Positions 36,998 through 45,648 are shown, numbered from the stretch's first letter. The stretch: DNA of 64,000 nucleotides from Amycolatopsis suaedae (GCF_004214935.1 NZ_SFCC01000014.1:186001-250000); one strand, 5' to 3'. The notes: a model not told the origin generated them from the letters alone. Translations and numbers: made by a program.

Positions 36998-37600
36998 TCA
37001 GAGGCGCCCGGTGACGTACTCGACCGTGCGCTTCAGAGCCTCCTCGCGGTCGCCGGACGGCAGGAGCTGGTGCGGGAGTTCGAGATCGGTGAGCACTCGC
37101 GCGACGTGGTGATCCGCGAGCTGGCGGAACCGCTGGTCCTGGTCACGGGGTTTGGCTGTTCCCAGCGGGATCGTGTCGTCGAGTTCGCTGCGGAGAAGCA
37201 GGTCGTAGTGCCGGCTGTGGTTTCGGACGAGCGTTTCCAGCTGGCTCGTCAAGTGCGGATCCGCTTGCTCGTCCCGGTAGGCGAGGGCCGCGCGGTAGTA
37301 GCCGAGGGCGTCGGGTACGGCGCGATCGACAAGCACGACCTCGGTGTGCGGCCAGGTCCCGAGCTCGTTGCTGATCCCTCGGGTGACGATCCAGAAGGTT
37401 GACGTCCAGGTGTGGGCATGCAGGATCGGCAGCCCGTGGTGCTGCGCCTGCTCACCGAGGTCGGCGACGGTGGCCACCTGTACGTCCTGACGACGTAGCG
37501 CGCTCGCCAGCTGGGCGAGGAAGGTGGTCTTGCCGGTCGAGTGTGCGCCGACGATCCCGACGGTCACGGGACGATCCACCTCGGGGTGCGCGGTGCTCAC
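36998..37600 (-). CDS. P-loop ATPase/kinase-like protein (AAA, NadR-like)
   Basis: A 200-residue protein with Walker A GAHSTGKTTF near residue 18, a hydrophobic strand ending in Asp (VVLVDRAVPDALGYY), and Arg/Asp-rich later motifs. It resembles small AAA or nucleoside-kinase-like proteins. The GTG at 37600 overlaps the stop of the exonuclease gene (GTGA), which in turn overlaps the radical SAM gene, so the three form one operon. Unlike its two partners it appears full length. Function is unknown; linkage to an exonuclease suggests nucleic-acid or nucleotide metabolism. Confidence 0.7.
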   Translation of the reverse strand: MSTAHPEVDRPVTVGIVGAHSTGKTTFLAQLASALRRQDVQVATVADLGEQAQHHGLPILHAHTWTSTFWIVTRGISNELGTWPHTEVVLVDRAVPDALGYYRAALAYRDEQADPHLTSQLETLVRNHSRHYDLLLRSELDDTIPLGTAKPRDQDQRFRQLADHHVARVLTDLELPHQLLPSGDREEALKRTVEYVTGRL

Positions 37601-38046
37601 CACAGGCCGCCTTCGATCGCCTGGGTACCGATCCCCGGTAGCGCCGCCATGTCGGCGACCTGGGCGAGCCGCAGCGAGTCGAGTACGAGCGCCGGCTCCC
37701 AGGCCGGAAGGTGGCTGGTGAGCACCTTGTATTCGACGGAAGCGTTGTGGGCCACCAGGATCCGGTCGGCCAGGAGCGACCTCACCTGGTCGGCCACTGC
37801 CGACCAGGGCGGCACACGGGCGACGTCTTCGTTGGTGATCCCGTGCACGCGGCGGGTCACGAACGTCGTGATCGGCTCGCTGGGGCGAACCAGCCAACCG
37901 AGGATGTCCTCGCCGCGTGCCTCTCCAGGGCTGGAGATGGGGAGCAGACCGAGCTCGACGATCTCCGGAGGGTGCTGGCCGTTGCCTTCCACATCGACGA
38001 CCGCGAGCCGCCGGCCGTCGAAGGCCGGGGGAATGGTGCTGTTCAC
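37597..38046 (-). pseudogene. DEDD 3'-5' exonuclease with internal deletion
   Basis: The N-terminal part is a normal DnaQ/RNase T-type exonuclease: VVDVEGNG with the Asp/Glu metal ligands, RRVHGITNEDV, and LVAHNASVEYKVL. After LVLDSLRLAQ the frame jumps straight to ADMAALPG and a GGLW end. About 60-80 residues of the usual middle, with the last His and Asp of the active site, are missing without loss of frame. At 149 residues it is shorter than the family's 210-230. It is probably inactive, though still in a coupled operon (GTGA overlaps on both sides). Confidence 0.65.
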
Positions 38047-38660
38047 AGTGACTCCGATCCTGTGGTCGGCCAGCCGAGGTCCGCGCGGCCGTGGCGGTAG
38101 CGACGATGTGGCTTGGCGACATCGTGCACCTGGTAGCCGAAATGGTGCTGCAGGCGGTACCGGCGTTGCTCGTCCAACCCGGACACGACGATGGCTCGGG
38201 AGTTGGTCTCGACGAGCTCTCCGCCGAGGTCGGCGACCATTGTCCGCACGACCGCGGCCTCGGGCTGGTTCCAATGCCTGGAACAACGACGTTGTTGTAC
38301 GGCAGGACAGATGTCGCACAGCTCCCGGATCCCGTAGTGACCTGAGTAGTCCGGCCCACGGTGGACATACGACACCGCACACGACGTCTTGCGGAAAAGC
38401 GGGCCACCATGTGGCTGGTCCGCCGCGGCCGCGAGCACTCGCTGCTCGAGATGCTGCGGGAACACCTTTCTGCGGGCACCGACCCCGTACGGCTCCGGGA
38501 GCCCGTTCGCCCGGTAGTAGTCGCGGATCTGGTCCTTGTAGAACAGTCCGGTGTAGACACAGGCATGTGCGTGCCGCCGCAGAGCGAGCGCTTGAGCCCG
38601 GGCACCAGCGGCCGCCAGTACAACACCACCCGGAAACGCTCGGCGTTCTCGAAGTGACGC
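38043..38660 (-). pseudogene. Radical SAM protein remnant, truncated and frameshifted
   Basis: Two pieces of one protein lie in different frames. ENAERFRVVLYWRPLVPG is encoded at about 38600-38656. The C-terminal part, from HAHACVYTGLFYKDQIRDYY to the end at 38043, lies in another frame and includes the cysteine-rich RELCDICPAVQQRRC. Roughly 15-25 residues between the pieces are gone. The N-terminal half, with any CxxxCxxC cluster, is absent because a plus-strand gene fragment begins at about 38653. I assign radical SAM from memory of the C-terminal pattern, so treat the family name with care. Confidence 0.5.
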
Positions 38661-39057
38661 GGACTTCGAGGCCGAACGCCGGGAGAAGGCACGCAAGGCA
38701 GCCGAACTGGCGAAGGTGCTCAAACACCTCATTCCCGACTTCGAAGAGTTCGAGTACGTCGGCGGCGGAAGCTGTACCACGGCGTGCGTGGGCCTCCGGA
38801 TCAGCGGGGGCGCGTTCACCAGCTGCAAACTCGACGATGGGGCCGACACGACCTCCGATCGAGTCGGCATAAACGCCCAGCCAATCCTGTCGGTTTCCGA
38901 AATCGCCCGCTATCAGCGAAAAGGTACCCAGGCATCCGTTGTCACGCCGGGGATCTACTATCGTGGCTCGATAGCGAGTGATGGACGGGCCATTGCCTTC
39001 GTGGCCCAGGTGACAGTCGACGGCAGTAGCTTCTCGATAAGCCTGGGGGAGTCGTGA
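38653..39057 (+). pseudogene. Hypothetical protein, 5'-truncated
   Basis: The frame reads about 20 residues of charged helix (DADFEAERREKARKAAELAK), then HLIPDFEEFEYVGGGSCTTACVGL and a beta-rich region ending in SISLGES. The helix begins at the junction with the radical SAM fragment and has no start codon or ribosome site there. GTG 38716 could serve as a makeshift start. I do not recognise the family. Its stop overlaps the start of the next small gene (GTGA). Confidence 0.45.
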
Positions 39058-39221
39058 AATACAAGACGGCCGGCACGAATCCAGCTCGGAAGCCGAAATG
39101 GGGACCCGAGATGGGAATGGTCATGACCTACCGGCATTACCCCGGACGGCCAGTTGGTGGCCCAGCGGACACCGGTCCGGGCCTGCTGCGGGAACTTCGG
39201 GAAATGCGGGAACGTCGCTGA
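39054..39221 (+). CDS. Small basic protein, 55 residues
   Basis: GTG 39054 overlaps the previous stop and has GGGGGAG three bases upstream, a good case for translational coupling. The product is strongly basic (VKYKTAGTNPARKPKWGPEM at the start, LLRELREMRERR at the end) and contains no hydrophobic segment. Function is unknown; it may be the partner of the beta-rich protein encoded just before. Confidence 0.45.
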   Translation: MKYKTAGTNPARKPKWGPEMGMVMTYRHYPGRPVGGPADTGPGLLRELREMRERR

Positions 39222-39980
39222 CACTTCCCGCGCGTACGCCCAATGCGGTGTGCTGAAGACTCGATGGTGACGGACGACGAGGTGCGGTCCATGCGAGTGT
39301 TGCTGGTGGAGGACGACGATGGTGTGGTGGCGGCGCTGGTGGATGCGTTGACCGCGCGTGGCCACCACACCCATCGGGTAGCACGCGGTGCCGACGCGCT
39401 CACCGCCCGCGCGGGCGCCGACCTGGTTCTGCTCGATCTGGGCCTGCCGGACCTCGACGGCCTGGAGGTGCTACGCATGTTGCGCCGGGTGGCGCGGACG
39501 CCGGTACTGGTGCTGACCGCCTGCGGTGACGAGCGCTCGGTCGTGCGGGCTCTGCGGTTGGGTGCCGACGATTACGTCGTCGAGCCCGTCCGGCTGGCTC
39601 AACTGATGGCCCGGATGGATGCGATCATCCGGCGGGTGACTCCCATGCAGAGTCAGGACGGGAGGTGGTCCGGGTGGCCGATCTGACAATCGACCTCGCG
39701 GCACGGCGAGTCCAGGCGCACGATACCGACATCGCGCTGACCCCGAAGGAGTTCGACCTGCTGGCGATCCTGGCCCGCCGGGTGGGCGTCGCGGTGAGCC
39801 GGCAGCAGTTGATGGACGAGATCTGGGGGACGCCTACCTTGCGGTGGAGCAATGATCAGAACCTGTGGATGGTCCTCGGCGGGGAGAGGTGAGGGGCCGT
39901 ACCTTCCCGAGGAAGATCTGAAAGCCGAAAGAGTTCTGATCAGGGCTGGCGTTGGCGCGCCGGTTCGGGAGGGTACGCCC

Positions 39981-41267
39981 ATGCTCAAGGTAGTTCATGA
40001 CGAGTCCGCAACCAACGACAGCCCAGGTGGCTCGTCGGCGTCGTTGATCGACGAGATCGTCCGTGAAGGTGCCCGGCGGATGCTCGCTGAGGCGCTGCGG
40101 GCCGAGGTGGACGCCTACATCGCCGCGTTCGCTGGCGAGCGCGACGAGCATGGCCACCGGCTGGTGGTGCGTAACGGCTCGCATCAGCCGCGGGAGGTGC
40201 TCACCAGCGCCGGTGCGGTCCAGGTAACCGTGCCGCGGGTTAACGACAAGCGGATCGACCCTGATACGGCCGAGCGGATGAGGTTCTCCTCGGCGATCCT
40301 GCCGCCGTGGGCGCGCAAGACGCCGAAGGTGACCGAGGTGCTGCCGCTGTTATATCTGCACGGCCTGTCCTCGGGCGACTTCGTGCCCGCTCTGGGCCAG
40401 TTCCTCGGCTCGACCAAGGGCCTGTCGCCGGCGGTGATCACCAGGCTCACCGAGACGTGGAAGGCCGAGCAGCGCGCCTTCGCCGAGCGTGACTTGTCCG
40501 AGGTGGACTACGTGTACCTGTGGGCCGACGGGATCCACGTCAACATTCGCCTGGAGGAGCACAAGCTGTGCCTGCTGGTGCTGATCGGAGTGCGTGCCGA
40601 CGGCCGCAAGGAACTCGTCGCGCTGACCGATGGCTACCGCGAATCCGCCGAGTCGTGGGCCGACCTGCTGCGTGACTGTCGCCGGCACGGCATGCGCGCC
40701 CCGGTCCTAGCCGTCGGGGACGGCGCGCTCGGGTTCTGGGGCGGCCTGCGCGAGGTGTTCCCCGAAACGCGGGAACAGCGCTGCTGGTTCCACAAGTCGG
40801 CGAACGTCCTTGCCGCGCTGCCGAAGTCCGCGCGTCCCAGCGCGAAGAAGGCACTCGCCGAGATCTGGGGCGCGGAAGACAAGCGGCACGCCCAGGACGC
40901 GGTGCAGGCGTTCGCGGCCGCCTACGGCGCCAAGTTCCCCAAGGCCGTCGCCAAAATCACCGACGACGTCGACGAGCTGCTCGCGTTCTACGACTACCCC
41001 GCGGAGCACTGGGTCCATCTCCGCACCACCAACCCCATCGAATCTACTTTCGCCACCGTTCGGCATCGGACAAAGGTGACGAAAGGACCGGGGTCGCGGG
41101 CGGCTGGGCTGGCCATGGCGTTCAAGCTCATCGAGGCCGCCCAGTCACGCTGGCGCGCGGTGAACGCACCCCACCTCGTCGCCCTCGTCCGCGCGGGCGC
41201 ACGCTTTGAGAACGGCCAACTTGTCGAGCGCCCCGACGAATCGGCAGACCATGACCAAGCCGCGTGA
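39981..41267 (+). CDS. IS256-family transposase
   Basis: A 428-residue Mutator/IS256-type DDE transposase. It has the N-terminal GARRMLAEALRAEVDAYIAA block, the first catalytic Asp in YVYLWADGIHVN, the second in VLAVGDGALGFW followed by the CWFHK zinc-like motif, and the catalytic Glu in TTNPIESTFATVRHRT. ATG 39981 has GGGAGGG upstream and matches the usual start. The gene is intact and full length. Confidence 0.93.
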   Translation: MLKVVHDESATNDSPGGSSASLIDEIVREGARRMLAEALRAEVDAYIAAFAGERDEHGHRLVVRNGSHQPREVLTSAGAVQVTVPRVNDKRIDPDTAERMRFSSAILPPWARKTPKVTEVLPLLYLHGLSSGDFVPALGQFLGSTKGLSPAVITRLTETWKAEQRAFAERDLSEVDYVYLWADGIHVNIRLEEHKLCLLVLIGVRADGRKELVALTDGYRESAESWADLLRDCRRHGMRAPVLAVGDGALGFWGGLREVFPETREQRCWFHKSANVLAALPKSARPSAKKALAEIWGAEDKRHAQDAVQAFAAAYGAKFPKAVAKITDDVDELLAFYDYPAEHWVHLRTTNPIESTFATVRHRTKVTKGPGSRAAGLAMAFKLIEAAQSRWRAVNAPHLVALVRAGARFENGQLVERPDESADHDQAA

Positions 41268-41335
41268 CACTCCGATCGACAGGTGTTGACATTCCTCGAC
41301 GCGGCCGTTTGACACGCTGCGCGACACTGGAAGCA

Positions 41336-41575
41336 GTGGACCACGGCACACCGCCCCCGTGGAGCGAGGACGAGATCAACGACCTCGTGTTGCTGATCCA
41401 CGATCTTGACCGGGATTCACGGGTAGGCCACAACTACGAGCCTGATACCCGTCGAGACGATCCGTATGAGGACGAGATCGCAGATCGCGGCGCGTGCCCA
41501 GTCCTCAACCTCGGCGATCGGCCGGGCTGGCTGACCGAGGACGAGGACCTCACAGACGGATTCCTGCTGGAGTAA
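41336..41575 (+). CDS. Acidic passenger ORF inside the IS
   Basis: A 79-residue, strongly acidic product (PPWSEDEINDLVLLIHDLDR, WLTEDEDLTDGFLLE) lying between the transposase and the right inverted repeat, on the same strand. GTG 41336 with a nearby GGAAG is the likeliest start; the frame extends upstream to 41264. IS256 elements normally carry only the transposase. I do not recognise the protein; it could be an antitoxin-like, regulatory or chance ORF. Confidence 0.45.
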   Translation: MDHGTPPPWSEDEINDLVLLIHDLDRDSRVGHNYEPDTRRDDPYEDEIADRGACPVLNLGDRPGWLTEDEDLTDGFLLE

Positions 41576-41789
41576 GCCGACACGCCGATCCACAGTTCTT
41601 GACTATTCCTCCTTGCGGTGTCCCGTTCGCTGGATGTCCATCTGACCCAGCTTCGGGCCAAGCTCGGTCGCCCTGGTCTGCTGACCACGATTCGCGGCTT
41701 CGGATATCGCCTGGGCGGCTGACTCGTGACAGCGGAGGGAAGAAGTCGAGAAGACCGGCGCACCGACGCGTTCCTTCCTCGTGGCGGTG

Positions 41790-43274
41790 CTACCTCAACC
41801 CGTATTTCAGTGAGGAGTTCTGAGACGGACTCCGGCTTGGCGAGATCCGGCATACGGCGTGGCGGGCGAAGCGGGCGAGTACCCAGGGCGAGAACAGGCT
41901 GGTCGGCGGCGATGTCATGGACATGACTTGGAAGTACCGGTTCGCCAGGGCGCTGTCGTGCACGGCGACGCTGAGCACGAGATCGATGTAGCGGCGTATG
42001 GTGCCCAGCCCGCGAGGCGGTTCTGCGCCGTGCAGGCGTACGGCAGGCCAACGCAGGTCTTCGATGGTGGTCACCATCCACGCGGTGGATACGACACGCG
42101 CCGCGAGACGGTGGTAGCGCACTTCAAGCGATGTCTCTCGGCCGGACTCTTGGCGCAGGCAGTCGCGTAGTGCGAGGGCTTGGATCGCGGCGACGGTCAT
42201 GCCTTGCGCGTACACGGGGTTGAACGAGCACACGGCGTCGCCGATGGCGATCAGACCGGAGGGGCGGCGGGGCATGTGTTCGAAGTGTCGCCATCGGCTG
42301 GTGGGGGTGCGCCAGCCTCGGATCGGACTCACGGGGCGAGCACTGCGGATCGCTTGGTGGACGCTGGGGTCGGGCAGCGCCTGGGCCCAGCTCAGGAAGC
42401 CGTCCTCGTCGGTGGGAACTCGCTGCCCGTTCCCCCCGCCGAGGGTGACGTGCCAGTGATCGTTCTCGATCTCGATGATTGACCCGACGCGGGGGTTGTC
42501 CGGTGCCCGGCTCTGGACCACAAGGCTCTTGAAGTCCTCCGGGACGCCGCCTGGGCGCTGATAGATACGTGAGGCGTAGGAGAGCTCAGATGTGAGGATT
42601 TCCTCGTCGACCGGGCCGTAGCCGAGGTCGGTCAGCCAGGTCTGGAGGCGGGATTGACGTCCTGAGGCGTCGACGATGAGGTCACCGAATAGAGTCCGGT
42701 CGTCGTGCGGTCCGGCGGCGCCGCCTCGGCGTCGTACCCGTACCCCGCGGACCTGGCTGGTGTCGTCCTCGCGAGCCAGCAGCCCTACGACGTTGGCGGA
42801 GGCGACGAACTCGACCCGCGGGTGGCGGGAGAGGATGTCACGTAGGTGCCATTCGAGCAGGGCCCGGCTGAAGAACAACGCGCCGACGTCGATCTGCTGG
42901 GTCAGGGGCAGCAGGCCTTTCGGTGTCACGAACCGGGCTTGGGCGATGGTGGTGGCGTGGGCGGCGCCGTCGCGGGCGAGCCGTTCGCGCAGCTCGGGGA
43001 ACAGCTCGTGGAGGATCTTCGCGCCGCGCGGCAGCAGGGCGTGGGCATGGTGGGATTGCGGTGCACCGCTGCGGTGGCCGGGTGTGGCGGGGAAACGGTC
43101 GCGGTCGAGAACGAGGACCTCGGTGAACTGTTCGGACAGCACCCGGGCGGCAAGCAGCCCGCTGATGCCCGCACCGACCACGATCGCGCGTGTTCGGCTA
43201 TGCGGCGCCCCAGAGGTGCCGGTCATGGGGGTCTCCGAGGGATTCGAGGCCGTCGTCGGAGTGGCCCTGGTCAT
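41790..43274 (-). CDS. FAD-dependent monooxygenase/oxidoreductase
   Basis: A 494-residue flavoprotein. GxGxxG FAD motif VVGAGISGLLAARVL near residue 31, followed by LVLDRDRFP; the second FAD motif is GLIAIGDAVCSFNPVYAQGM near 360. It resembles the squalene-monooxygenase/halogenase-like hydroxylases seen in secondary metabolism. The ATG shares a base with the stop of the carotenoid-oxygenase remnant (TGATG), so the two were one operon, perhaps for apocarotenoid or terpenoid oxidation. The last 20 residues look non-conserved and run up to the response-regulator relic. An internal ATG at 43226 is an alternative start. Confidence 0.82.
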   Translation of the reverse strand: MTRATPTTASNPSETPMTGTSGAPHSRTRAIVVGAGISGLLAARVLSEQFTEVLVLDRDRFPATPGHRSGAPQSHHAHALLPRGAKILHELFPELRERLARDGAAHATTIAQARFVTPKGLLPLTQQIDVGALFFSRALLEWHLRDILSRHPRVEFVASANVVGLLAREDDTSQVRGVRVRRRGGAAGPHDDRTLFGDLIVDASGRQSRLQTWLTDLGYGPVDEEILTSELSYASRIYQRPGGVPEDFKSLVVQSRAPDNPRVGSIIEIENDHWHVTLGGGNGQRVPTDEDGFLSWAQALPDPSVHQAIRSARPVSPIRGWRTPTSRWRHFEHMPRRPSGLIAIGDAVCSFNPVYAQGMTVAAIQALALRDCLRQESGRETSLEVRYHRLAARVVSTAWMVTTIEDLRWPAVRLHGAEPPRGLGTIRRYIDLVLSVAVHDSALANRYFQVMSMTSPPTSLFSPWVLARFARHAVCRISPSRSPSQNSSLKYGLR

Positions 43275-43687
43275 CAGGTGGGCAGCCAGTTGCCGTGGAA
43301 GCCGTGCGGTACCCGGGCGGGCAGCAGGACTTCGGCGACGGTGTCCAGGGACGCGGCGTCGAGCAGCGTCAGCCGGGACCGGTCACGGTCGGCGTCGTAG
43401 ACGAACCCCATGAGCACGCCATCGTGCTCGGCGGCGTCGGAGCTGGAGGGGACGAACACGAACTCGCCGGCCTGGGCGTGAGTGCCGAGGCGGCGGCGGG
43501 TGATGGTGCCGGCGTCGAGGTCGTGCCGCAGCACCGCGTCACCGACCGGGTCGCCGATCGGGTTCGGGCCGTTGCGCACGTAGCGCCCCTCGAGGTGGGT
43601 CGGGATCGTCCCGGCCACCTCGAGCTCGACCAGAGTCTTCTCCTCGCTGACCGGGGCGTAGTTGCCGGTCAGATAGGGGTTACTCAT
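43274..43687 (-). pseudogene. Carotenoid cleavage oxygenase with large in-frame internal deletion
   Basis: The first 45 residues match the start of RPE65/carotenoid oxygenases (GNYAPVSEE, LEGRYVRNGPNPIG) and the last 90 match the end (GEFVFVPSSSDAAEHDGVL, PHGFHGNWLPT with the final iron-ligand His). About 350 residues between them, including three of the four iron-binding histidines, are absent, yet the frame is kept. At 137 residues it cannot be a working enzyme. ATG 43687 has GGGAGGA, and a palindrome sits just upstream. It is coupled to the FAD monooxygenase. Confidence 0.8.
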
Positions 43688-43708
43688 GTCGTCCTCCCGC
43701 CACCCGCG

Positions 43709-43729
43709 TTCCGTAACAGCGTTACAGAA
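43709..43729. promoter_or_regulatory. 21-bp palindrome, TetR-type operator candidate
   Basis: TTCCGTAAC and GTTACAGAA flank a central AGC and are complementary except at one position. The site lies 22-42 bases upstream of the start at 43687, a normal place for a repressor operator. No TetR gene is adjacent. Confidence 0.6.
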
Positions 43730-43806
43730 CAGGTGGATTCAAGCACGGTTGTAGCGACTGGGCAAGGGTGTGGCTACCGCGGACGTGCGGGATCGGTTAG
43801 TGGAAG

Positions 43807-43846
43807 CCGCGCCGCTGCCGGACGTCGAGAGCCAGCAGCGGCGCGG
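43807..43846. terminator. GC-rich hairpin
   Basis: CCGCGCCGCTG (43807-43817) pairs perfectly with 43836-43846 across 18 bases. It has no T-tract. The gap 43730-44224 contains no gene that I can support, and from about 43990 to 44220 it is noticeably AT-rich for this genome. Confidence 0.35.
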
Positions 43847-44224
43847 GTGCGCCAGCCCTGGAGATTGACGCGTCGACGATGGTGGTCTACCACTGCTTTG
43901 GAGGCACACCCGCGCTGCTGTGCGGCGTTAGTGGTCGTCGTCCGGAAGCTGCCGTAGAAGCCCTGCAGGCGTCGATAGGAATCCCAACGTGCGCGGCTAT
44001 TCACGAATCGCCCTCGCTTTTTTGGCTCGTATTTATTGATCGCTGATCGCGAAGATTAAAAATAAGATGAAACGCGCGTGAGAAGGTCTTTAGAAATGGG
44101 CTAATTCTGTTAGGATCGGGCGTTTCGCTCGCTGTTGATGTGCACTATGCTCGTTTTGTTGGAGCGGCGCCGAGAAATCACCGGTGGTCTCGTGTATTTG
44201 TCAACTCTACTTTTAGGAGGAACC

Positions 44225-44390
44225 ATGCGTAGGCTAGCCAAGCTCTGCGATCGGCGCGGCGGCGCTAGGTGTAGTGATGCTGTTCGGAACCAGTATCGCC
44301 AACGCCGAGGGCGACACTGTCGCGGGCCCTCTGGTCGGCGAGTCTCAGGCGGCCCAGCTGCCCCCGCTGCCCGAGCTGCCGCAGCCGTAA
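44225..44390 (+). pseudogene. Small secreted Pro-rich peptide gene, frameshifted
   Basis: AGGAGG precedes ATG 44225, which starts MRRLAKL. A one-base insertion near 44246 moves the rest into another frame, where a clear signal peptide (AIGAAALGVVMLFGTSIANA) and a short mature part ending QLPPLPELPQP run to TAA 44388. Removing one T restores a 54-residue secreted peptide. It may be a sequencing error or real decay. The AT-rich region upstream looks like a strong promoter zone. Confidence 0.6.
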
Positions 44391-44504
44391 CGATGGCCGT
44401 GGTGGCGCGGCGATTCTTCTCGCCGCGCCACCGCGGAACACTTCTGTCGGCGCCTTCGATGAGATTCGTGCTGGCGTCATCCAGAACCGACACGTTGACG
44501 TACT

Positions 44505-45030
44505 CAAGTACGTCGCCTTACGCCGCTGGCGATAGCTGGCGGACTTGTACTTGTTTCCGCATTCCGCCATGCCACACCACCGGCGTGCGCCGGATCGGGA
44601 AAGTTCGACGAACAGTCGTGTGCATTCCGGGTTCGAGCATTCCTTGACTCGGTCGAGTTGGGATGAGCCCAGCAGTTCGACAGCGTCACGGGCGACGTAG
44701 CCGAGCACCTCGTCGACACCGCCTGCCCGGGGCAGCCTCAGGTTGCGGTTCACTTGCACCCGGGGAAGCGGAAGACGCGCGGCGTCGTTGATCCGGGCGA
44801 GGTCATCTTCGGCGCTGCGAAGACCTTGTACAGGCTTTCCCGCAGGTCGCGCACGCGGGCCAGGTCGTGCGCACTCAGCGTGCCGACTCGGTCCAGGATC
44901 GCAGCCTCGAAGATCCACTGGGCGAGGGCAACCGGTGATTCCAGCAAGTCCGTGCGGCGGTCCGGCGCCACTGCATTGTGCCGATGAAGCCGAGGCACGG
45001 GCGGCCGCTGACGAACACGAACTCAGCCAC
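44505..45030 (-). pseudogene. CGNR zinc-finger (ABATE-type) regulator, frameshifted
   Basis: Three frames carry successive parts of one protein: AEFVFVSGRPCLGFIGTM from GTG 45030; RRTDLLESPVALAQWIFEAA and ARVRDLRESLYKV; then DDLARINDAARLPLP, ending with the zinc finger KECSNPECTRLFVE, RRWCGMAECGN and SYRQRRKA. The CGNR motif is recognisable (CGNK here). At least two indels (near 44960 and 44815) break it. It converges on the peptide gene at 44225. Confidence 0.75.
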
Positions 45031-45312
45031 GTCAGCATGTTGACAGGTGACAGTTTGGATGTCACGGGCGCATCGCCGCGCGGAGAAGGTACCGCAGCTG
45101 ACGCTGGGTCCCGCCGACCGTCATGTCATCCCGAAGCAGTGGACTTATGAACACACTCCCGTCGTACGCCGGCGGGGCGACGAAACTACTTCTGTTTGAT
45201 TCGCGAAGGGGTCGTCGGGGTTTCCACCTTTAGGTAATACCGCCGTCGTCGGATCCATGCTCAAATCGAGGGGTCGTTGAATTCCCTGCATAACGGAAGA
45301 TCTGGAGCTACC

Positions 45313-45648
45313 GTGAAAAAGCAATACGCGTCGCTGTCACTGATTGCGGCAGCCGTCGGAGTGCTCGCCGTGGCGTCGCCGTTGTCGGCTACTGCGTCGA
45401 CGGACCGGACGGGAGCGGCGTCACAGGTCGTGGTGTCCGATGTGCCGTGCGGCTATGACCCGACGCCCAATGCGACGTGGAACAACTGCAGCGGTGGCCG
45501 TGAAGAGATCCGGATCACCTGGATCGACCACCGCGGCCGAGGCGGACACACGGACTACTGCGCCAATCCGGGAGTGACTTACCTCAGCAACGCTATCGGC
45601 GGGATCGGCTACCCGACCGGTGCTTTCAAGATACGCGATCGGTGCTGA
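45313..45648 (+). CDS. Small secreted Cys-containing protein (DUF6355-like)
   Basis: A 111-residue product with a signal peptide (VKKQYASLSLIAAAVGVLAV ending at an Ala-rich cleavage site) and a mature domain of about 80 residues with four cysteines: VPCGYDP, NNCSGG, YCANPG and the final DRC. The pattern recalls DUF6355 proteins annotated near natural-product genes, a weak family guess. GTG 45313 follows GGAG by five bases. The preceding interval 45031-45312 shows only promoter-like sequence. It is one of the few intact genes in this zone. Confidence 0.7.
   Translation: MKKQYASLSLIAAAVGVLAVASPLSATASTDRTGAASQVVVSDVPCGYDPTPNATWNNCSGGREEIRITWIDHRGRGGHTDYCANPGVTYLSNAIGGIGYPTGAFKIRDRC

Larger units (their letters stand above)
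39847..41611 (+). mobile_element. IS256-family insertion sequence
   Basis: A 1765-bp element flanked by the 9-bp target duplication CTTGCGGTG (39838-39846 and 41612-41620). Its ends are imperfect inverted repeats of about 26 bp: left GAGCAATGATCAGAACCTGT, and the right end read in reverse GAGGAATAGTCAAGAACTGT, both continuing GGAT. It carries the transposase and a downstream acidic ORF. It interrupts a response-regulator gene. Intact ends and an intact transposase suggest a fairly recent arrival. Confidence 0.85.
39291..41722 (+). pseudogene. OmpR-family response regulator, split by an IS and frameshifted
   Basis: The receiver domain starts at ATG 39291 (MRVLLVEDDDGVVA, LVLLDLGLPDLDG with the phospho-acceptor Asp, VLVLTA). 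Its frame is lost near 39652, where the winged-helix domain continues one base out of phase (VVRVADLTIDLAARRV, LTPKEFDLLAILARR). An IS256-family element enters at 39847. The end of the domain resumes after 41620 (RSLDVHLTQLRAKLG, TIRGFGYRLGG) to 41722. A second one-base loss is needed before the insertion (GTPYLAVSRSL would be expected). No kinase gene follows. Confidence 0.85.

Noticed and set aside
41723-41830. Start of a sensor kinase after the response regulator
   Set aside because: A GTG frame begins near 41726, but it encodes no membrane segment or HAMP/HisKA motif before ending at 41926.
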